NCBI GenBank assembly: GCA_030684755.1
Contig: JAUXXN010000330.1
Location: 1-23,744 of the forward strand
From: Hydrogenophaga sp.
GTDB taxonomy: Bacteria; Pseudomonadota; Gammaproteobacteria; Burkholderiales; Burkholderiaceae_C
Direction of reading: 5' to 3'
DNA: 23,744 bases
In this document: positions 14,550 to 22,809 of the stretch, in pieces
Numbering within the stretch: the stretch's first letter is position 1
Layout of the letters: each line of letters begins with the position of its first letter
Notes under the pieces: model-generated
What the model saw: the letters and a program-made list of their open reading frames with translations, nothing else
Databases searched by the model: none
Told to the model about the DNA's origin: nothing
Program-made: the position numbers and the translations under genes

Positions 14550-15410
14550 TCAACCTGTCGATAAAGCCACCGTCTCCGCCCGCGTAGCCGCCGCAATTTC
14601 CCGGTCGCGCCTGCGTGTGGCGCGGGCTACCCACACCGCGTAGGCGATGACGACAATGGTCACGGTCACGATCAGCAGGGTGGCGGCGGCGTAAATGGTG
14701 GGGTTGATGCCGCGCCGCGCATAGCCAAAAATCACCTGGGGCAAGGTGTTCACACCCGGGCCTGAGAGAAATTCGGCGATCACCACGTCGTCAAAACTGA
14801 GCGTGAAGGCCAGCAAGAATGCCGCCAAAATGGCCTGAAAAATATTCGGCAGGGTGACCAGAAAAAACACCTGCATGGGCCGTGCGCCCAGGTCCATGGC
14901 GGCTTCTTCAATGCTGCGGTTCATCTCCATCAACCGGCTCTGGATGACCACCATGCCGTAGGCCATGCCCAGCAGCGTGTGGCCCAAAATGATGGTGAAC
15001 ATGCCGCGCTGCGGAAAACCGAAGAAGTTTTGCGTGCCAACAAACAGCAGCAACAGCGACAAACCGATGATCACCTCGGGCATCACCAGCGGCGCGTTGA
15101 CCATGCCCGAGAACACGGTGCGGCCAAAAAAACGCCGGTAACGCACCAACACAAACGCGGCAAAAGTGGCCAGCACCGCCGATAGCAGGCCGGTCACGGT
15201 GGCAATTTTGAGCGACAGCCAAAAGCCTTCAACAATCTTGCTGTCACGCGCCAGGGCCTCGTACCAGCGCAGCGAAAAGCCGGTGAAACGGGCGTCTTGC
15301 CGGGTGCTGTTGAACGAAAACACGATCATGAACAGCAGCGGCAAATACAAAAACGCGAACACCAGCGCCAGCCAGAACTTGCCAAAGTGTTTTTCAAGCA
15401 GCTGTTTCAT
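14550..15410 (-). CDS. potI: Putrescine/spermidine ABC transporter permease (PotI/PotC-like)
   Basis: A 286-residue inner-membrane permease with about six hydrophobic segments, starting with 'FWLALVFAFLYLPLLFMIVF' (12-31). The cytoplasmic EAA loop that docks on the ATPase is EEAAMDLGARPMQVF (168-182). 'FSFNSTRQDARFTGFSLRWY' after the first segment is typical of PotC/PotI. It overlaps potH by 4 bp, so translation is coupled. Together with potF, potG and potH it forms a complete polyamine importer. The proximity of puuA, spuC and puuD makes putrescine the likely substrate. Confidence 0.9.
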   Translation of the reverse strand: MKQLLEKHFGKFWLALVFAFLYLPLLFMIVFSFNSTRQDARFTGFSLRWYEALARDSKIVEGFWLSLKIATVTGLLSAVLATFAAFVLVRYRRFFGRTVFSGMVNAPLVMPEVIIGLSLLLLFVGTQNFFGFPQRGMFTIILGHTLLGMAYGMVVIQSRLMEMNRSIEEAAMDLGARPMQVFFLVTLPNIFQAILAAFLLAFTLSFDDVVIAEFLSGPGVNTLPQVIFGYARRGINPTIYAAATLLIVTVTIVVIAYAVWVARATRRRDREIAAATRAETVALSTG

Positions 15411-16327
15411 GACTTCGCTCCTTCGTCGCGTTCACCGGTGTAGTGGTAGTAAATGGCCAGCGGAATCACGATCAGCGCAATCATCACCACCGCCAGCGCG
15501 GTGGCTTTGGGCCAGTCGTTGGCGGTGAACATTTCGTCCCACACCACGCGCCCAATCATCAGGTTTTCAGGCCCACCCAGCAGCGACGGAATGACGAACT
15601 CGCCCACACAGGGAATGAACACCAGCATGAAGCCGGCAATGATGCCGGCCTTGGACAGCGGCACGGTGATGAGCCAGAACGCTTTGAATGGTGTGGTGCC
15701 CAGGTCGTAAGCCGCCTCCAGCAAGCGAAAGTCCATCTTCACCAGGTTGGCGTAGAGCGGCAGGATCATGAATGGCAGGTACACATAGGTCATGCCCACC
15801 AGCATCGACACGTTGGTGTAGAGCATCTGCATGGGCTCGCCGATGATGCCGATGCTCATCAAAAAGCGGTTGATCACGCCCTGGTCGGCCAGCAGGCCCT
15901 TCCAGTCGTAGAAGCGCATCAGGAAAGAGGTCCAGAACGGCAGCATCACCATCAGCAGCAAGGCCGGGCGCACGCTCTCGGGCGCACGGGCAATGAAGTA
16001 GGCAAACGGGTAGCCCAACACGAGGCACAGCAGGGCCGTGATCAATGCGTAGCCGATGGAGCGCAGGTAGGCGTCTACATACAAGGTTTTGAACAGCGGC
16101 GCGCCCTCTTCCGTGCGCAAGATGGAGAGGTAGTTTTCGTACTTGAGCTTGAGCACGCCGGCGGTGGAGTCCCACAGCGGCTTGAACGGGTGGATGTCGC
16201 TGCCCATGTCCACAAAGCTGATGTAGAGCAGGATCAGAAACGGCAGGAAAAAGAAAACGAACAGCCAGACAAACGGCACGCCTATGACGAAGCGCTTGCC
16301 GGGCATGGGGATCGATGAAATGGCCAT
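15407..16327 (-). CDS. potH: Putrescine/spermidine ABC transporter permease (PotH/PotB-like)
   Basis: 306 residues from ATG 16327, which has a GGAGG ribosome site; an upstream frame extension to 16414 lacks support. The first membrane segment is at about 14-38. A large periplasmic loop includes 'YVDAYLRSIGYALITALLCL', and the EAA motif LEAAYDLGTTPFKAF is at 203-217. 'MLPFWTSFLMRFYDWKGLL' is the PotB/PotH signature. It is the partner permease of PotI, with which it overlaps by 4 bp. A 135-bp gap with GC-rich repeats separates it from potG upstream. Confidence 0.9.
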   Translation of the reverse strand: MAISSIPMPGKRFVIGVPFVWLFVFFFLPFLILLYISFVDMGSDIHPFKPLWDSTAGVLKLKYENYLSILRTEEGAPLFKTLYVDAYLRSIGYALITALLCLVLGYPFAYFIARAPESVRPALLLMVMLPFWTSFLMRFYDWKGLLADQGVINRFLMSIGIIGEPMQMLYTNVSMLVGMTYVYLPFMILPLYANLVKMDFRLLEAAYDLGTTPFKAFWLITVPLSKAGIIAGFMLVFIPCVGEFVIPSLLGGPENLMIGRVVWDEMFTANDWPKATALAVVMIALIVIPLAIYYHYTGERDEGAKS

Positions 16328-16389
16328 CAAGAACCTCCAGAAACTTTCAACCTGTGAGCGCAGCAACCTAAAACCAAGGATGCGGTGGA

Positions 16390-16457
16390 ACCGGCTTTGC
16401 CGGGCCACTCGCATCGCCCCCCTGGGGGGGCGGGACGCGAAGCGGCGCGCGGGGGGA
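16390..16457. repeat. GC-rich palindromic intergenic repeat between potG and potH
   Basis: The 135-bp gap between potG and potH contains two hairpins, CCGGC-TTT-GCCGG (16391-16403) and CCCCCC-T-GGGGGG (16417-16429), followed by GGGACGCGAAGCGGCGCGCG. I remember very similar blocks recurring between genes in Acidovorax/Variovorax-like genomes, but cannot verify this here. It may affect mRNA processing within the operon. Confidence 0.45.
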
Positions 16458-16462
16458 ACTTG

Positions 16463-17557
16463 TCAATCCCTGAGAACCACCGCCGCCTTGTCGTCCCACC
16501 AAAAATACACCTCGTCTTCCCAGGTGATGTCCGACAGGTCTTGGCGCGAAGTGTTGGCCTCGGTCACGCGCACCCGGGAGCCGTCGCGGGCTTTCAAGAT
16601 GTAGTTGGTGTAAGAGCCCAGGTAACCTATTTCCAAGACACGACCCTGGAACAGGTTCACGCCAACGCCCTCGGGCCGCGCCTTGCTGATCTCGATCTTC
16701 TCCGGCCGTACTGCAATGGACACGGGCATGTTCAGGGTGCCACTCACGCCGTGGCCCACCACCACCTCGCCAATCGCGGTCTCGGCAGCGCAGCGGTCGG
16801 GTTCGTCCACCGTGAGCTTGCCGGCGAACAGGTTCACGTTGCCAATGAAGTCGGCGACAAACTTGTTGCGCGGGTGCTCGTAAATCTCTTCCGGCGTGCC
16901 CACCTGCAGCACGCGGCCCTTGCTCATGATGGCGATGCGGCTGGCCATGGTCATGGCCTCTTCCTGGTCGTGCGTCACCATGACCACGGTCACGCCCACT
17001 TTTTCAATGATGTTGACCAGCTCGAACTGGGTTTGCTCGCGCAGTTTTTTGTCCAGCGCGCCCAGGGGTTCGTCCAGCAGCAGCAGCTTGGGCCGCTTGG
17101 CCAGGCTGCGCGCCAGGGCTACGCGCTGTTGCTGCCCGCCCGAGAGTTGGTGCGGCTTGCGCTTGGCGTAAGGCGTGAGCTGCACCAGGGCCAGCATTTC
17201 GTCGGTGCGTTGCTGCACCTCGGCCTTGGGCAAACCTTCGCGCTTGAGGCCAAAGGCCACGTTTTCCCAGATGTTCAGGTGCGGAAACAGGGCGTAGCTC
17301 TGAAACATCATGTTCACCGGGCGCTCGTAAGGCGGCATGGCCGCCACGTCTTGCCCGCCGAGCATGATGCGGCCCGAGGTGGGCTTTTCAAACCCCGCCA
17401 GCATCCGCAGCAGGGTGGACTTGCCGCAGCCCGAGCTGCCCAGCAACGCGAAGATTTCGCCTTTGCCGATGGAGAGCGACACCTCGTCCACCGCCACCGC
17501 GTCGTCAAAGCGCTTGACCAGCTTCTCGGTGACCAGAAAACCTGCTTCAGCAGCCAT
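16463..17557 (-). CDS. potG: Putrescine/spermidine ABC transporter ATP-binding protein (PotG/PotA-like)
   Basis: 364 residues from ATG 17557 (MAAEAGFLVTEKLVKRF); the frame extends upstream through the terminator hairpin and is not used. Walker A is GSSGCGKST (40-48), the Q-loop is FQSYALFPH, the ABC signature is LSGGQQQR (138-145), Walker B is LLLLDEP (158-164), and the H-loop is in VMVTHDQEEAM. The C-terminal third is a TOBE-type regulatory domain with 'SIAVRPEKIEIS', as in PotA/PotG. It energises the PotHI permeases. The gene begins 31 bp beyond an intrinsic terminator that follows potF, so its expression probably depends on partial read-through. Confidence 0.92.
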   Translation of the reverse strand: MAAEAGFLVTEKLVKRFDDAVAVDEVSLSIGKGEIFALLGSSGCGKSTLLRMLAGFEKPTSGRIMLGGQDVAAMPPYERPVNMMFQSYALFPHLNIWENVAFGLKREGLPKAEVQQRTDEMLALVQLTPYAKRKPHQLSGGQQQRVALARSLAKRPKLLLLDEPLGALDKKLREQTQFELVNIIEKVGVTVVMVTHDQEEAMTMASRIAIMSKGRVLQVGTPEEIYEHPRNKFVADFIGNVNLFAGKLTVDEPDRCAAETAIGEVVVGHGVSGTLNMPVSIAVRPEKIEISKARPEGVGVNLFQGRVLEIGYLGSYTNYILKARDGSRVRVTEANTSRQDLSDITWEDEVYFWWDDKAAVVLRD

Positions 17558-17588
17558 GGGAGTTTCCGTTTCTTGTTCGGTTAACCAA

Positions 17589-17627
17589 CAAAAAAAGGGC
17601 TGTTCAACCCGCAAGCAGAACAGCCCT
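17589..17627 (-). terminator. Intrinsic terminator/attenuator between potF and potG
   Basis: On the minus strand, AGGGCTGTTC and GAACAGCCCT form a perfect 10-bp stem (17618-17627 with 17596-17605) with a 12-nt loop, followed at once by seven T residues. It lies 17 bp after the potF stop and just before potG. It probably reduces transcription of potGHI relative to potF. Confidence 0.85.
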
Positions 17628-17644
17628 GAGCCCGGTGAGAGGCT

Positions 17645-18814
17645 TTACTTGCCGCGTTTGAACGCGTTGTAGGTGTCGTTGACCACGCTGGCCATCTCGT
17701 TCGAGAAACCACCGGTCGGGATCAGGCGGGCGGTGTCTTCATCGCTCAGAAAAATGGTCTTGTTGTCCTTGATCTCGTCCTTGATCAGGGGCAACGAGGC
17801 CTTGTTGCCGGTGGGGTAGTTCATCTCGTTGGCCATGGAAGCGCCGGTTTCGGCACGCAGGTAGAAGTCGATGAACGCATGGGCGTTGTTCACGCGTTTG
17901 GCGTCTTTCGGAATGGCCATGGTGTCGATGAACACCAAACCGCCGCCGGTGGGCAGCAGCGGCACAATGTCGTCCTTGCCCCCGGTTTCCTTCACGCGGT
18001 CGGCGGCGATGTTGATGTCGCCCGACCAACCCACAAAGGCGCAACCCTTGCCACCGGCAATGTCGTCGATCATGGTGCTGGAGAACAGGCGAATGTCTTT
18101 GCGCACCTTGGCCAGCATGGCGCCGGCTTCCTTGAAGTCTTCGGCGTTTTCGCTGTACGCCGGCTTGCCCACGTAGTGCAGCGCCAGCGGCAGAATTTCG
18201 CTCGGCGAGTCCAGGTAAATGATGCCGCACGACTTCAGCTTGCTGGAATACTCAGGCTTGAAAACCAGGTCCCAGGCGTTTTCGGGCATGGGCATGCCGC
18301 CCAGCGCTTTTTCCACCTTCTGCTTGTTGATACCCACGGTGGTGAAGCCCCAGGCCCAGGGCACAAAGTGTTTGTTCTCGGGGTCTACACCCGCAATTTT
18401 TTCCATGAACTCGGGGTCCAGGTTGCCGTAGTTCGACAGCTTGCTGCGGTCGATAGGCTGGTACAGGCCGCCGTCAATTTGCTTTTTGCCAAAGCCTGCG
18501 GTGGGCACCACGATGTCGTAGCCCGAGTTGCCTGCCACCAGCTTGGCGTGCAGCGCTTCGTTGTTTTCAAAGGTGTCGTAGTTGACCTTGATGCCAAACT
18601 CTTTCTCGAAGTCGGCAACCATGGTCTCGGTGATGTAGTCGGCCCAGTTGTAGATGTTCAGGACTTTTTCATCGTCCAACACCGGGCCAGCCGGTGCCGC
18701 AGGCGCAGCCGCAACCGGTGCAGGCGCGGCAGGTGCCGCCACCGGCTCTTCTTTTTTGCCGCAGGCGGCGAGCAGAACGGCCGTGATGGCCAGCGCGAGA
18801 ACATGCTTTTTCAT
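17645..18814 (-). CDS. potF: Polyamine-binding lipoprotein of the Pot transporter (PotF/PotD-like)
   Basis: 389 residues from ATG 18814 (MKKHVLALAI). The signal peptide ends in a lipobox, LLAAC (14-18), so the mature protein is probably lipid-anchored at Cys18. An Ala/Pro-rich linker (about 24-45) follows. The substrate-binding domain shows 'LNIYNWADYITETMVADFEK' and YDIVVPTAGFGKKQI, both typical of PotD/PotF. This component captures putrescine or spermidine for the PotGHI complex. E. coli PotF is soluble periplasmic, so the anchor is a difference. The upstream frame to 18940 is rejected because the signal peptide must be N-terminal. A roughly 210-bp gap separates it from spuC upstream and may hold its promoter. 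Confidence 0.92.
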   Translation of the reverse strand: MKKHVLALAITAVLLAACGKKEEPVAAPAAPAPVAAAPAAPAGPVLDDEKVLNIYNWADYITETMVADFEKEFGIKVNYDTFENNEALHAKLVAGNSGYDIVVPTAGFGKKQIDGGLYQPIDRSKLSNYGNLDPEFMEKIAGVDPENKHFVPWAWGFTTVGINKQKVEKALGGMPMPENAWDLVFKPEYSSKLKSCGIIYLDSPSEILPLALHYVGKPAYSENAEDFKEAGAMLAKVRKDIRLFSSTMIDDIAGGKGCAFVGWSGDINIAADRVKETGGKDDIVPLLPTGGGLVFIDTMAIPKDAKRVNNAHAFIDFYLRAETGASMANEMNYPTGNKASLPLIKDEIKDNKTIFLSDEDTARLIPTGGFSNEMASVVNDTYNAFKRGK

Positions 18815-19026
18815 GACGAGGAAGACTCCAAGAAAAGAGGGGAGACCGAAGAATAGGGCGCAACACCGGGGCCTCTGCAAGCCCATCAGACAAGCAACAA
18901 ACAGGCCCAAGCGCGCCCCACGGTGGGGAAGCGGGCCCAATGTATCAAAAAAAACCGCTCAACCGGGCGCAACACAGCCCAAAACGGGTCAATGCGTTGC
19001 AACACGGCCCATCCACCCAGCCCCGT

Positions 19027-20466
19027 TCAACCCAGATGGCCTGCGCTGCGCAGGTCGGCCAGCGTCGCGTCCAGGCACCGCACGATCAGCGCCATCATTT
19101 CGTCGATCTGTGCGCGCGTCATCACCAGCGGCGGCGCAATGATCATGCGGTCGCCCACGGCGCGCATGATCAATCCGTTCTTAAAACAGTGGCCCCGGCA
19201 AATCATGCCCACGGCCAAGTCTTCGTTGAACGGGGCGTTGGTGGCCTTGTCTTTCACCAACACCAAACCCGCCACCAAGCCGCAGGTTTGGGCCTCGGCC
19301 ACCAGCGGGTGCTGGTTCAGCTCGGCAAAGCGCTCGGCCAAATACGGGCCGATGTCGTCGCGCACCCGGCCCACCAGGTTCTCGCGCTCAATCAGCTCGA
19401 TGTTGGCCAGCGCCACCGCACACGCCACCGGGTGCCCGCTGTAGGTGTAGCCGTGGTTGAACTCGCCGCCCTGGTCAATCAGCACCTGGGCCACGCGGTC
19501 GCCCACCATCACGCCGCCCAGCGGAATGTAGCCACTCGTCACGCCTTTGGCGAAGGTCACCAGGTCGGGCCGGTAGCCAAACTTTTCATAAGCGAACCAG
19601 TGGCCCAGGCGGCCAAAGGCGCAAATCACTTCGTCGGAAATCAGCAAGATGCCGTATTGGTCCACGATGCGCTGAATTTCGGGCCAGTAGGAGTCGGGCG
19701 GAATGATCACACCGCCCGCACCCTGCACTGGCTCGGCAATGAAAGCAGCCACTTTGTCCGCGCCCACTTCCAAAATTTTGGCTTCCAGCCAGCCTGCGGC
19801 GCGGCGGCCGAAGTCGTCGCGGCTTTCACCGGGCAGCGCGTTTTCCAAAAAGTACGGCTGCTCAATGTGCGTGATGTTGGGAATGGGCAGGTCGCCCTGC
19901 GCGTGCATGCCGCTCATGCCGCCCAGCGAAGCGCCCGCCATGGTGCTGCCGTGGTACGCGTTGTGGCGGCTGATGATCACCTTGCGCTGCGGCTGGCCCA
20001 GCAAATCCCAGTAGCGACGCACCATGCGCACATTGGTGTCGTTGCTTTCTGATCCGCTGCTGCTGAAGAACACATGCTCAAAACTGCGTCCTCCCACCTT
20101 GGGCGCCAGCGCCGCCAACTTGGTGGCCAGCTGCACCGCCGGCACGTTGGTGGTGTTGAAAAAGCTGTTGTAAAACGGCAGCGTCATCATCTGCTGGTAG
20201 GCCGCGTCGGCCAGCTCTTTGCGGCCATAGCCCGCGTTCACGCACCACAGGCCGCTCATCGCGTCCAGAATTTTCTTGCCTTCGGAGTCCCACACATAAA
20301 TGTTGTCGGCCCGGGTGATGACCCGCGCGCCGCGCGAGGCCAGCCCCGCGTGGTCGGTGAACGGGTGTAAAAAGTGCGCGCTGTCTTGTGCCTGAATGGC
20401 CTGGGTGTCTTGCTGCTCGGCGCGGCGAACCAAGGCGGGCGGGGCAATGAGGGTGGAGGGGTTCAT
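19027..20466 (-). CDS. spuC: Putrescine (or gamma-glutamylputrescine) aminotransferase, SpuC-like
   Basis: A 479-residue class III PLP aminotransferase. The motifs are FFSSSGSESNDTNVRMVRRY (133-152, PLP phosphate site), FIAEPVQGAGGVIIPP (242-257), ISDEVICAFGRLGHW (276-290, with the PLP Asp278) and the Schiff-base Lys307 in 'LVTFAKGVTSGYIPLGG'. Proteins of this type include SpuC of Pseudomonas, which transaminates putrescine to 4-aminobutyraldehyde using pyruvate. The gene begins 22 bp after the PuuA-like ligase gene, in the same operon as puuD. No puuB oxidase is seen, so it may act on gamma-glutamylputrescine instead. Beta-alanine-pyruvate aminotransferase is an alternative label for this family. 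Confidence 0.85.
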   Translation of the reverse strand: MNPSTLIAPPALVRRAEQQDTQAIQAQDSAHFLHPFTDHAGLASRGARVITRADNIYVWDSEGKKILDAMSGLWCVNAGYGRKELADAAYQQMMTLPFYNSFFNTTNVPAVQLATKLAALAPKVGGRSFEHVFFSSSGSESNDTNVRMVRRYWDLLGQPQRKVIISRHNAYHGSTMAGASLGGMSGMHAQGDLPIPNITHIEQPYFLENALPGESRDDFGRRAAGWLEAKILEVGADKVAAFIAEPVQGAGGVIIPPDSYWPEIQRIVDQYGILLISDEVICAFGRLGHWFAYEKFGYRPDLVTFAKGVTSGYIPLGGVMVGDRVAQVLIDQGGEFNHGYTYSGHPVACAVALANIELIERENLVGRVRDDIGPYLAERFAELNQHPLVAEAQTCGLVAGLVLVKDKATNAPFNEDLAVGMICRGHCFKNGLIMRAVGDRMIIAPPLVMTRAQIDEMMALIVRCLDATLADLRSAGHLG

Positions 20467-20488
20467 GGTCGGTCCTTGGAAGGCTTGT

Positions 20489-21856
20489 TCAGACGTGAAG
20501 GAGCAAGTGTTCGCGTTCCCAAGGCGAAATCACCTTCATGAACTCGGCAAACTCCAGCTCTTTGATCTCGGTGTAAATGGTGATGAACTCTTTGCCCAAG
20601 ATGTCGTGCAGATCGGTTTCGCGGCGCAGCCAATCCAGCGCTTCGCCCAAGCTACGCGGCAGCGAATATGGGGCCAAATAAGCATCGCCCTTCATCTCGG
20701 GCTTGGGCTTGATCTTGTTTTTCATGCCCAGGTAGCCACAGGCCAGCGTCATGGCCATGGCCACGTAGGGGTTGGCGTCGGCGCCGATCACGCGGTTTTC
20801 TACCCGGCGCGCTTCGGGGCTGGAAATGGGCGAACGAATGCCCACCGTGCGGTTGTCGTGGCCCCACTCGATATTGATAGGCGCAGCCGTGTGGCGGCTC
20901 AGGCGCCGGTAGCTGTTTACATACGGCGCCACCAGCACCATGGCCGCCGGAATATAGCGCTGCAGGCCGCCAATGTAGTGGTAGAACGCTTCGGACGCGC
21001 TACCGTCTTCGTTGCTGAAAATGTTCTTGCCGGTGGCCTTGCTCACAATGCTCTGGTGCACATGCATGGCGCTGCCCGGCTCGCCCGCAATCGGCTTGGC
21101 CATGAAGGTGGCGTACATGTCGTGGCGCAGCGCGGCTTCGCGTACGGTGCGCTTGAAGAAGAACACCTCGTCGGCCAGGCCAAGGGGGTGGGCATGGAAG
21201 AAGTTGATCTCCATCTGCCCCGCGCCCACTTCGTGGATCAGCGTGTCCACATTGAGCTGCATCTTGTCGCAGTAGTCGTAAATCTCTTCAAACAACGGGT
21301 CGAACTCGTTCACCGCGTCGATGCTGTAGGCCTGACGCGATGTCTCAGCACGGCCGCTGCGACCAATGGGCGGTTTCAGCAGCGTGTTGGGGTCGGTGTT
21401 GCGGGCGGTCAGGTAAAACTCCAACTCGGGCGCCACCACCGGGTCCCAGCCCTCGGCCTCGTACAGCTCGCAAATTTTGCGCAACACGCTGCGTGGTGCG
21501 AAGGGCACCAACTTGCCGGCGTGGTCAAAACAGTCGTGGATCACCTGCGCGGTGGGGTCGGTGGCCCAGGGCACGATGCGCACGGTGCTCGTGTCGGGGC
21601 GCAGTTGCATGTCCTTGTCGGTCGGGTCGATCACGTCGTAGTAAGGGCCGCTTTCGGGAAATTCGCCCGTCACGCCCATGCCCACGATGGCTTGCGGCAG
21701 GCGCATACCCCGGTCTTCGGTGAACTTGCCACGCGGCAAAATCTTGCCACGCGCCACCCCGGTCAAGTCGGGCACCAGGCATTCCACTTCGGTCACGCGG
21801 TGCTCGTTGAGCCAGTTTTCCAGGTCGTTGAAAGTCATGGTTTTGCGGTCTGTCAT
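20489..21856 (-). CDS. puuA: Gamma-glutamylputrescine synthetase (PuuA-like, glutamine synthetase family)
   Basis: A 455-residue glutamine synthetase superfamily protein. Metal-ligand motifs are VAPELEFYL (142-150; Glu144 and Glu146), Glu209 and Glu216 in HEVGAGQMEINF, and GSAMHVHQS (261-269). The C-terminal ATP site has WGHDNRTVGIR and 'RRVENRVIGADANPYVA'. It is closest in style to PuuA, which joins putrescine and glutamate using ATP as the first step of the glutamylated putrescine route. The start may be ATG 21856 or 21838 (residue 7). It lies between puuD (30 bp upstream) and spuC (22 bp downstream) in one operon. The context supports PuuA over a true GlnA. Confidence 0.88.
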   Translation of the reverse strand: MTDRKTMTFNDLENWLNEHRVTEVECLVPDLTGVARGKILPRGKFTEDRGMRLPQAIVGMGVTGEFPESGPYYDVIDPTDKDMQLRPDTSTVRIVPWATDPTAQVIHDCFDHAGKLVPFAPRSVLRKICELYEAEGWDPVVAPELEFYLTARNTDPNTLLKPPIGRSGRAETSRQAYSIDAVNEFDPLFEEIYDYCDKMQLNVDTLIHEVGAGQMEINFFHAHPLGLADEVFFFKRTVREAALRHDMYATFMAKPIAGEPGSAMHVHQSIVSKATGKNIFSNEDGSASEAFYHYIGGLQRYIPAAMVLVAPYVNSYRRLSRHTAAPINIEWGHDNRTVGIRSPISSPEARRVENRVIGADANPYVAMAMTLACGYLGMKNKIKPKPEMKGDAYLAPYSLPRSLGEALDWLRRETDLHDILGKEFITIYTEIKELEFAEFMKVISPWEREHLLLHV

Positions 21857-21886
21857 GGGCGGGGCCTCGTGTTGTCGTTGTATGGG

Positions 21887-22684
21887 TCAGCTGGTGTGGC
21901 GGGCCAGGTCGGCAGCTTGCAGGCGCAGGCTGCGGCGCTGGCGGCAGGCGTGGCCAAAGGCTTCAAAAATGGCGGTGTAAAACGGCGTTTCCCAGCAGCG
22001 CCATTCGGGGTGAAACTGCACCGCATAGGCAAACGTGTGGGCGCCCTTCACAGCAAACGCTTCCACCACACCATCGGGCGCATGGGCCAGCGCCTCCAGG
22101 CCGTCGGCCAAGCGGTTGACGCCCTGCCCGTGCAGCGAATTCACCTCGGTCTGCAGCCCACCGGCCCAGGTTTCGAACACGCTGCCGGGCTTGAAATGCA
22201 CGGCATGGCGTGGCGCGTATTGCTCGTCAAACGGTGCGGCTTTGGGCTCGCGGTGGTCCATCAGGCCGGGCACTTCTTGCACCCGCTGGTGCAGCGTGCC
22301 GCCCAGCGCCACGTTGATTTCTTGAAAGCCCCGGCACACGCCCAGCAGCGGCACGCCCTCGTGCACACAGGCCTTCACCAGCGCCAGCGTGAGCGTGTCG
22401 CGCGCCGGGTCCAGCGGCAGGCTGGGGTCGGCCACGTCTTCTTCAAAGTGCGATGGGTGCACGTTGGACGGCGAGCCGGTGAGCATGACGCCGTCCACCA
22501 TGGACAGCAGCTCGCTGATCTGGTCGGGTTCGGCCAGCGGGAACATCACTGGCTGGGCCTGCGCGCCCACTTTCACGGCGCGGGCGTATTTGTCACCGAG
22601 CAGCAGAAACGGCATATGGTGCCCGTGGTCGCCCAAAAGGCGGTGGTCGGCCGGCAGCCAGACCATGCAAGGCGGTGGGTTCAT
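21887..22684 (-). CDS. puuD: Gamma-glutamyl-gamma-aminobutyrate hydrolase
   Basis: 265 residues from ATG 22684 (MNPPPCMVWLPADHRLL), with GGAG seven bases upstream; the longer frame to 22753 would run into the promoter repeats. It is a class I glutamine-amidotransferase-fold (peptidase C26) protein. The nucleophile is Cys117 in LLGVCRGFQEINVALGG, and the dyad partners are His225 and Glu227 in AVQFHPEW. PuuD releases GABA and glutamate from gamma-glutamyl-GABA. It is the first gene of puuD-puuA-spuC and diverges from the MocR regulator gene. Confidence 0.92.
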   Translation of the reverse strand: MNPPPCMVWLPADHRLLGDHGHHMPFLLLGDKYARAVKVGAQAQPVMFPLAEPDQISELLSMVDGVMLTGSPSNVHPSHFEEDVADPSLPLDPARDTLTLALVKACVHEGVPLLGVCRGFQEINVALGGTLHQRVQEVPGLMDHREPKAAPFDEQYAPRHAVHFKPGSVFETWAGGLQTEVNSLHGQGVNRLADGLEALAHAPDGVVEAFAVKGAHTFAYAVQFHPEWRCWETPFYTAIFEAFGHACRQRRSLRLQAADLARHTS

Positions 22685-22747
22685 GGTGTCTCCAAACACG
22701 TTGAGGCATTGTGCAGCCCGAATTGGATCACAATAAGGGCCATTTAA

Positions 22748-22770
22748 TGCCACCTTACGGTGCCACTTAA
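22748..22770. promoter_or_regulatory. Tandem direct repeat in puuD/mocR divergent promoter
   Basis: TGCCACCTTA (22748-22757) and TGCCACTTAA (22761-22770) are direct repeats with a 13-bp period, centred in the 125-bp gap between the two divergent starts. MocR-type regulators are known to bind direct repeats near their own genes. This is therefore the best operator candidate, probably controlling both the regulator and the puu operon. Confidence 0.5.
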
Positions 22771-22809
22771 ACCCACCCCCTGCGCCGCAGACCCTGGGAA
22801 CCAGAAAAC

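Noticed and set aside
15443..18856. Plus-strand frames opposite the pot genes
   Set aside because: They are antisense to intact transporter genes and have low-complexity, His/Gln-rich composition.
20396..22747. Very long plus-strand open frame (783 codons)
   Set aside because: It is antisense to puuA and puuD and is rich in His, Arg, Val and Gly, as expected for a shadow of GC-rich codons. It shows no recognisable domain.
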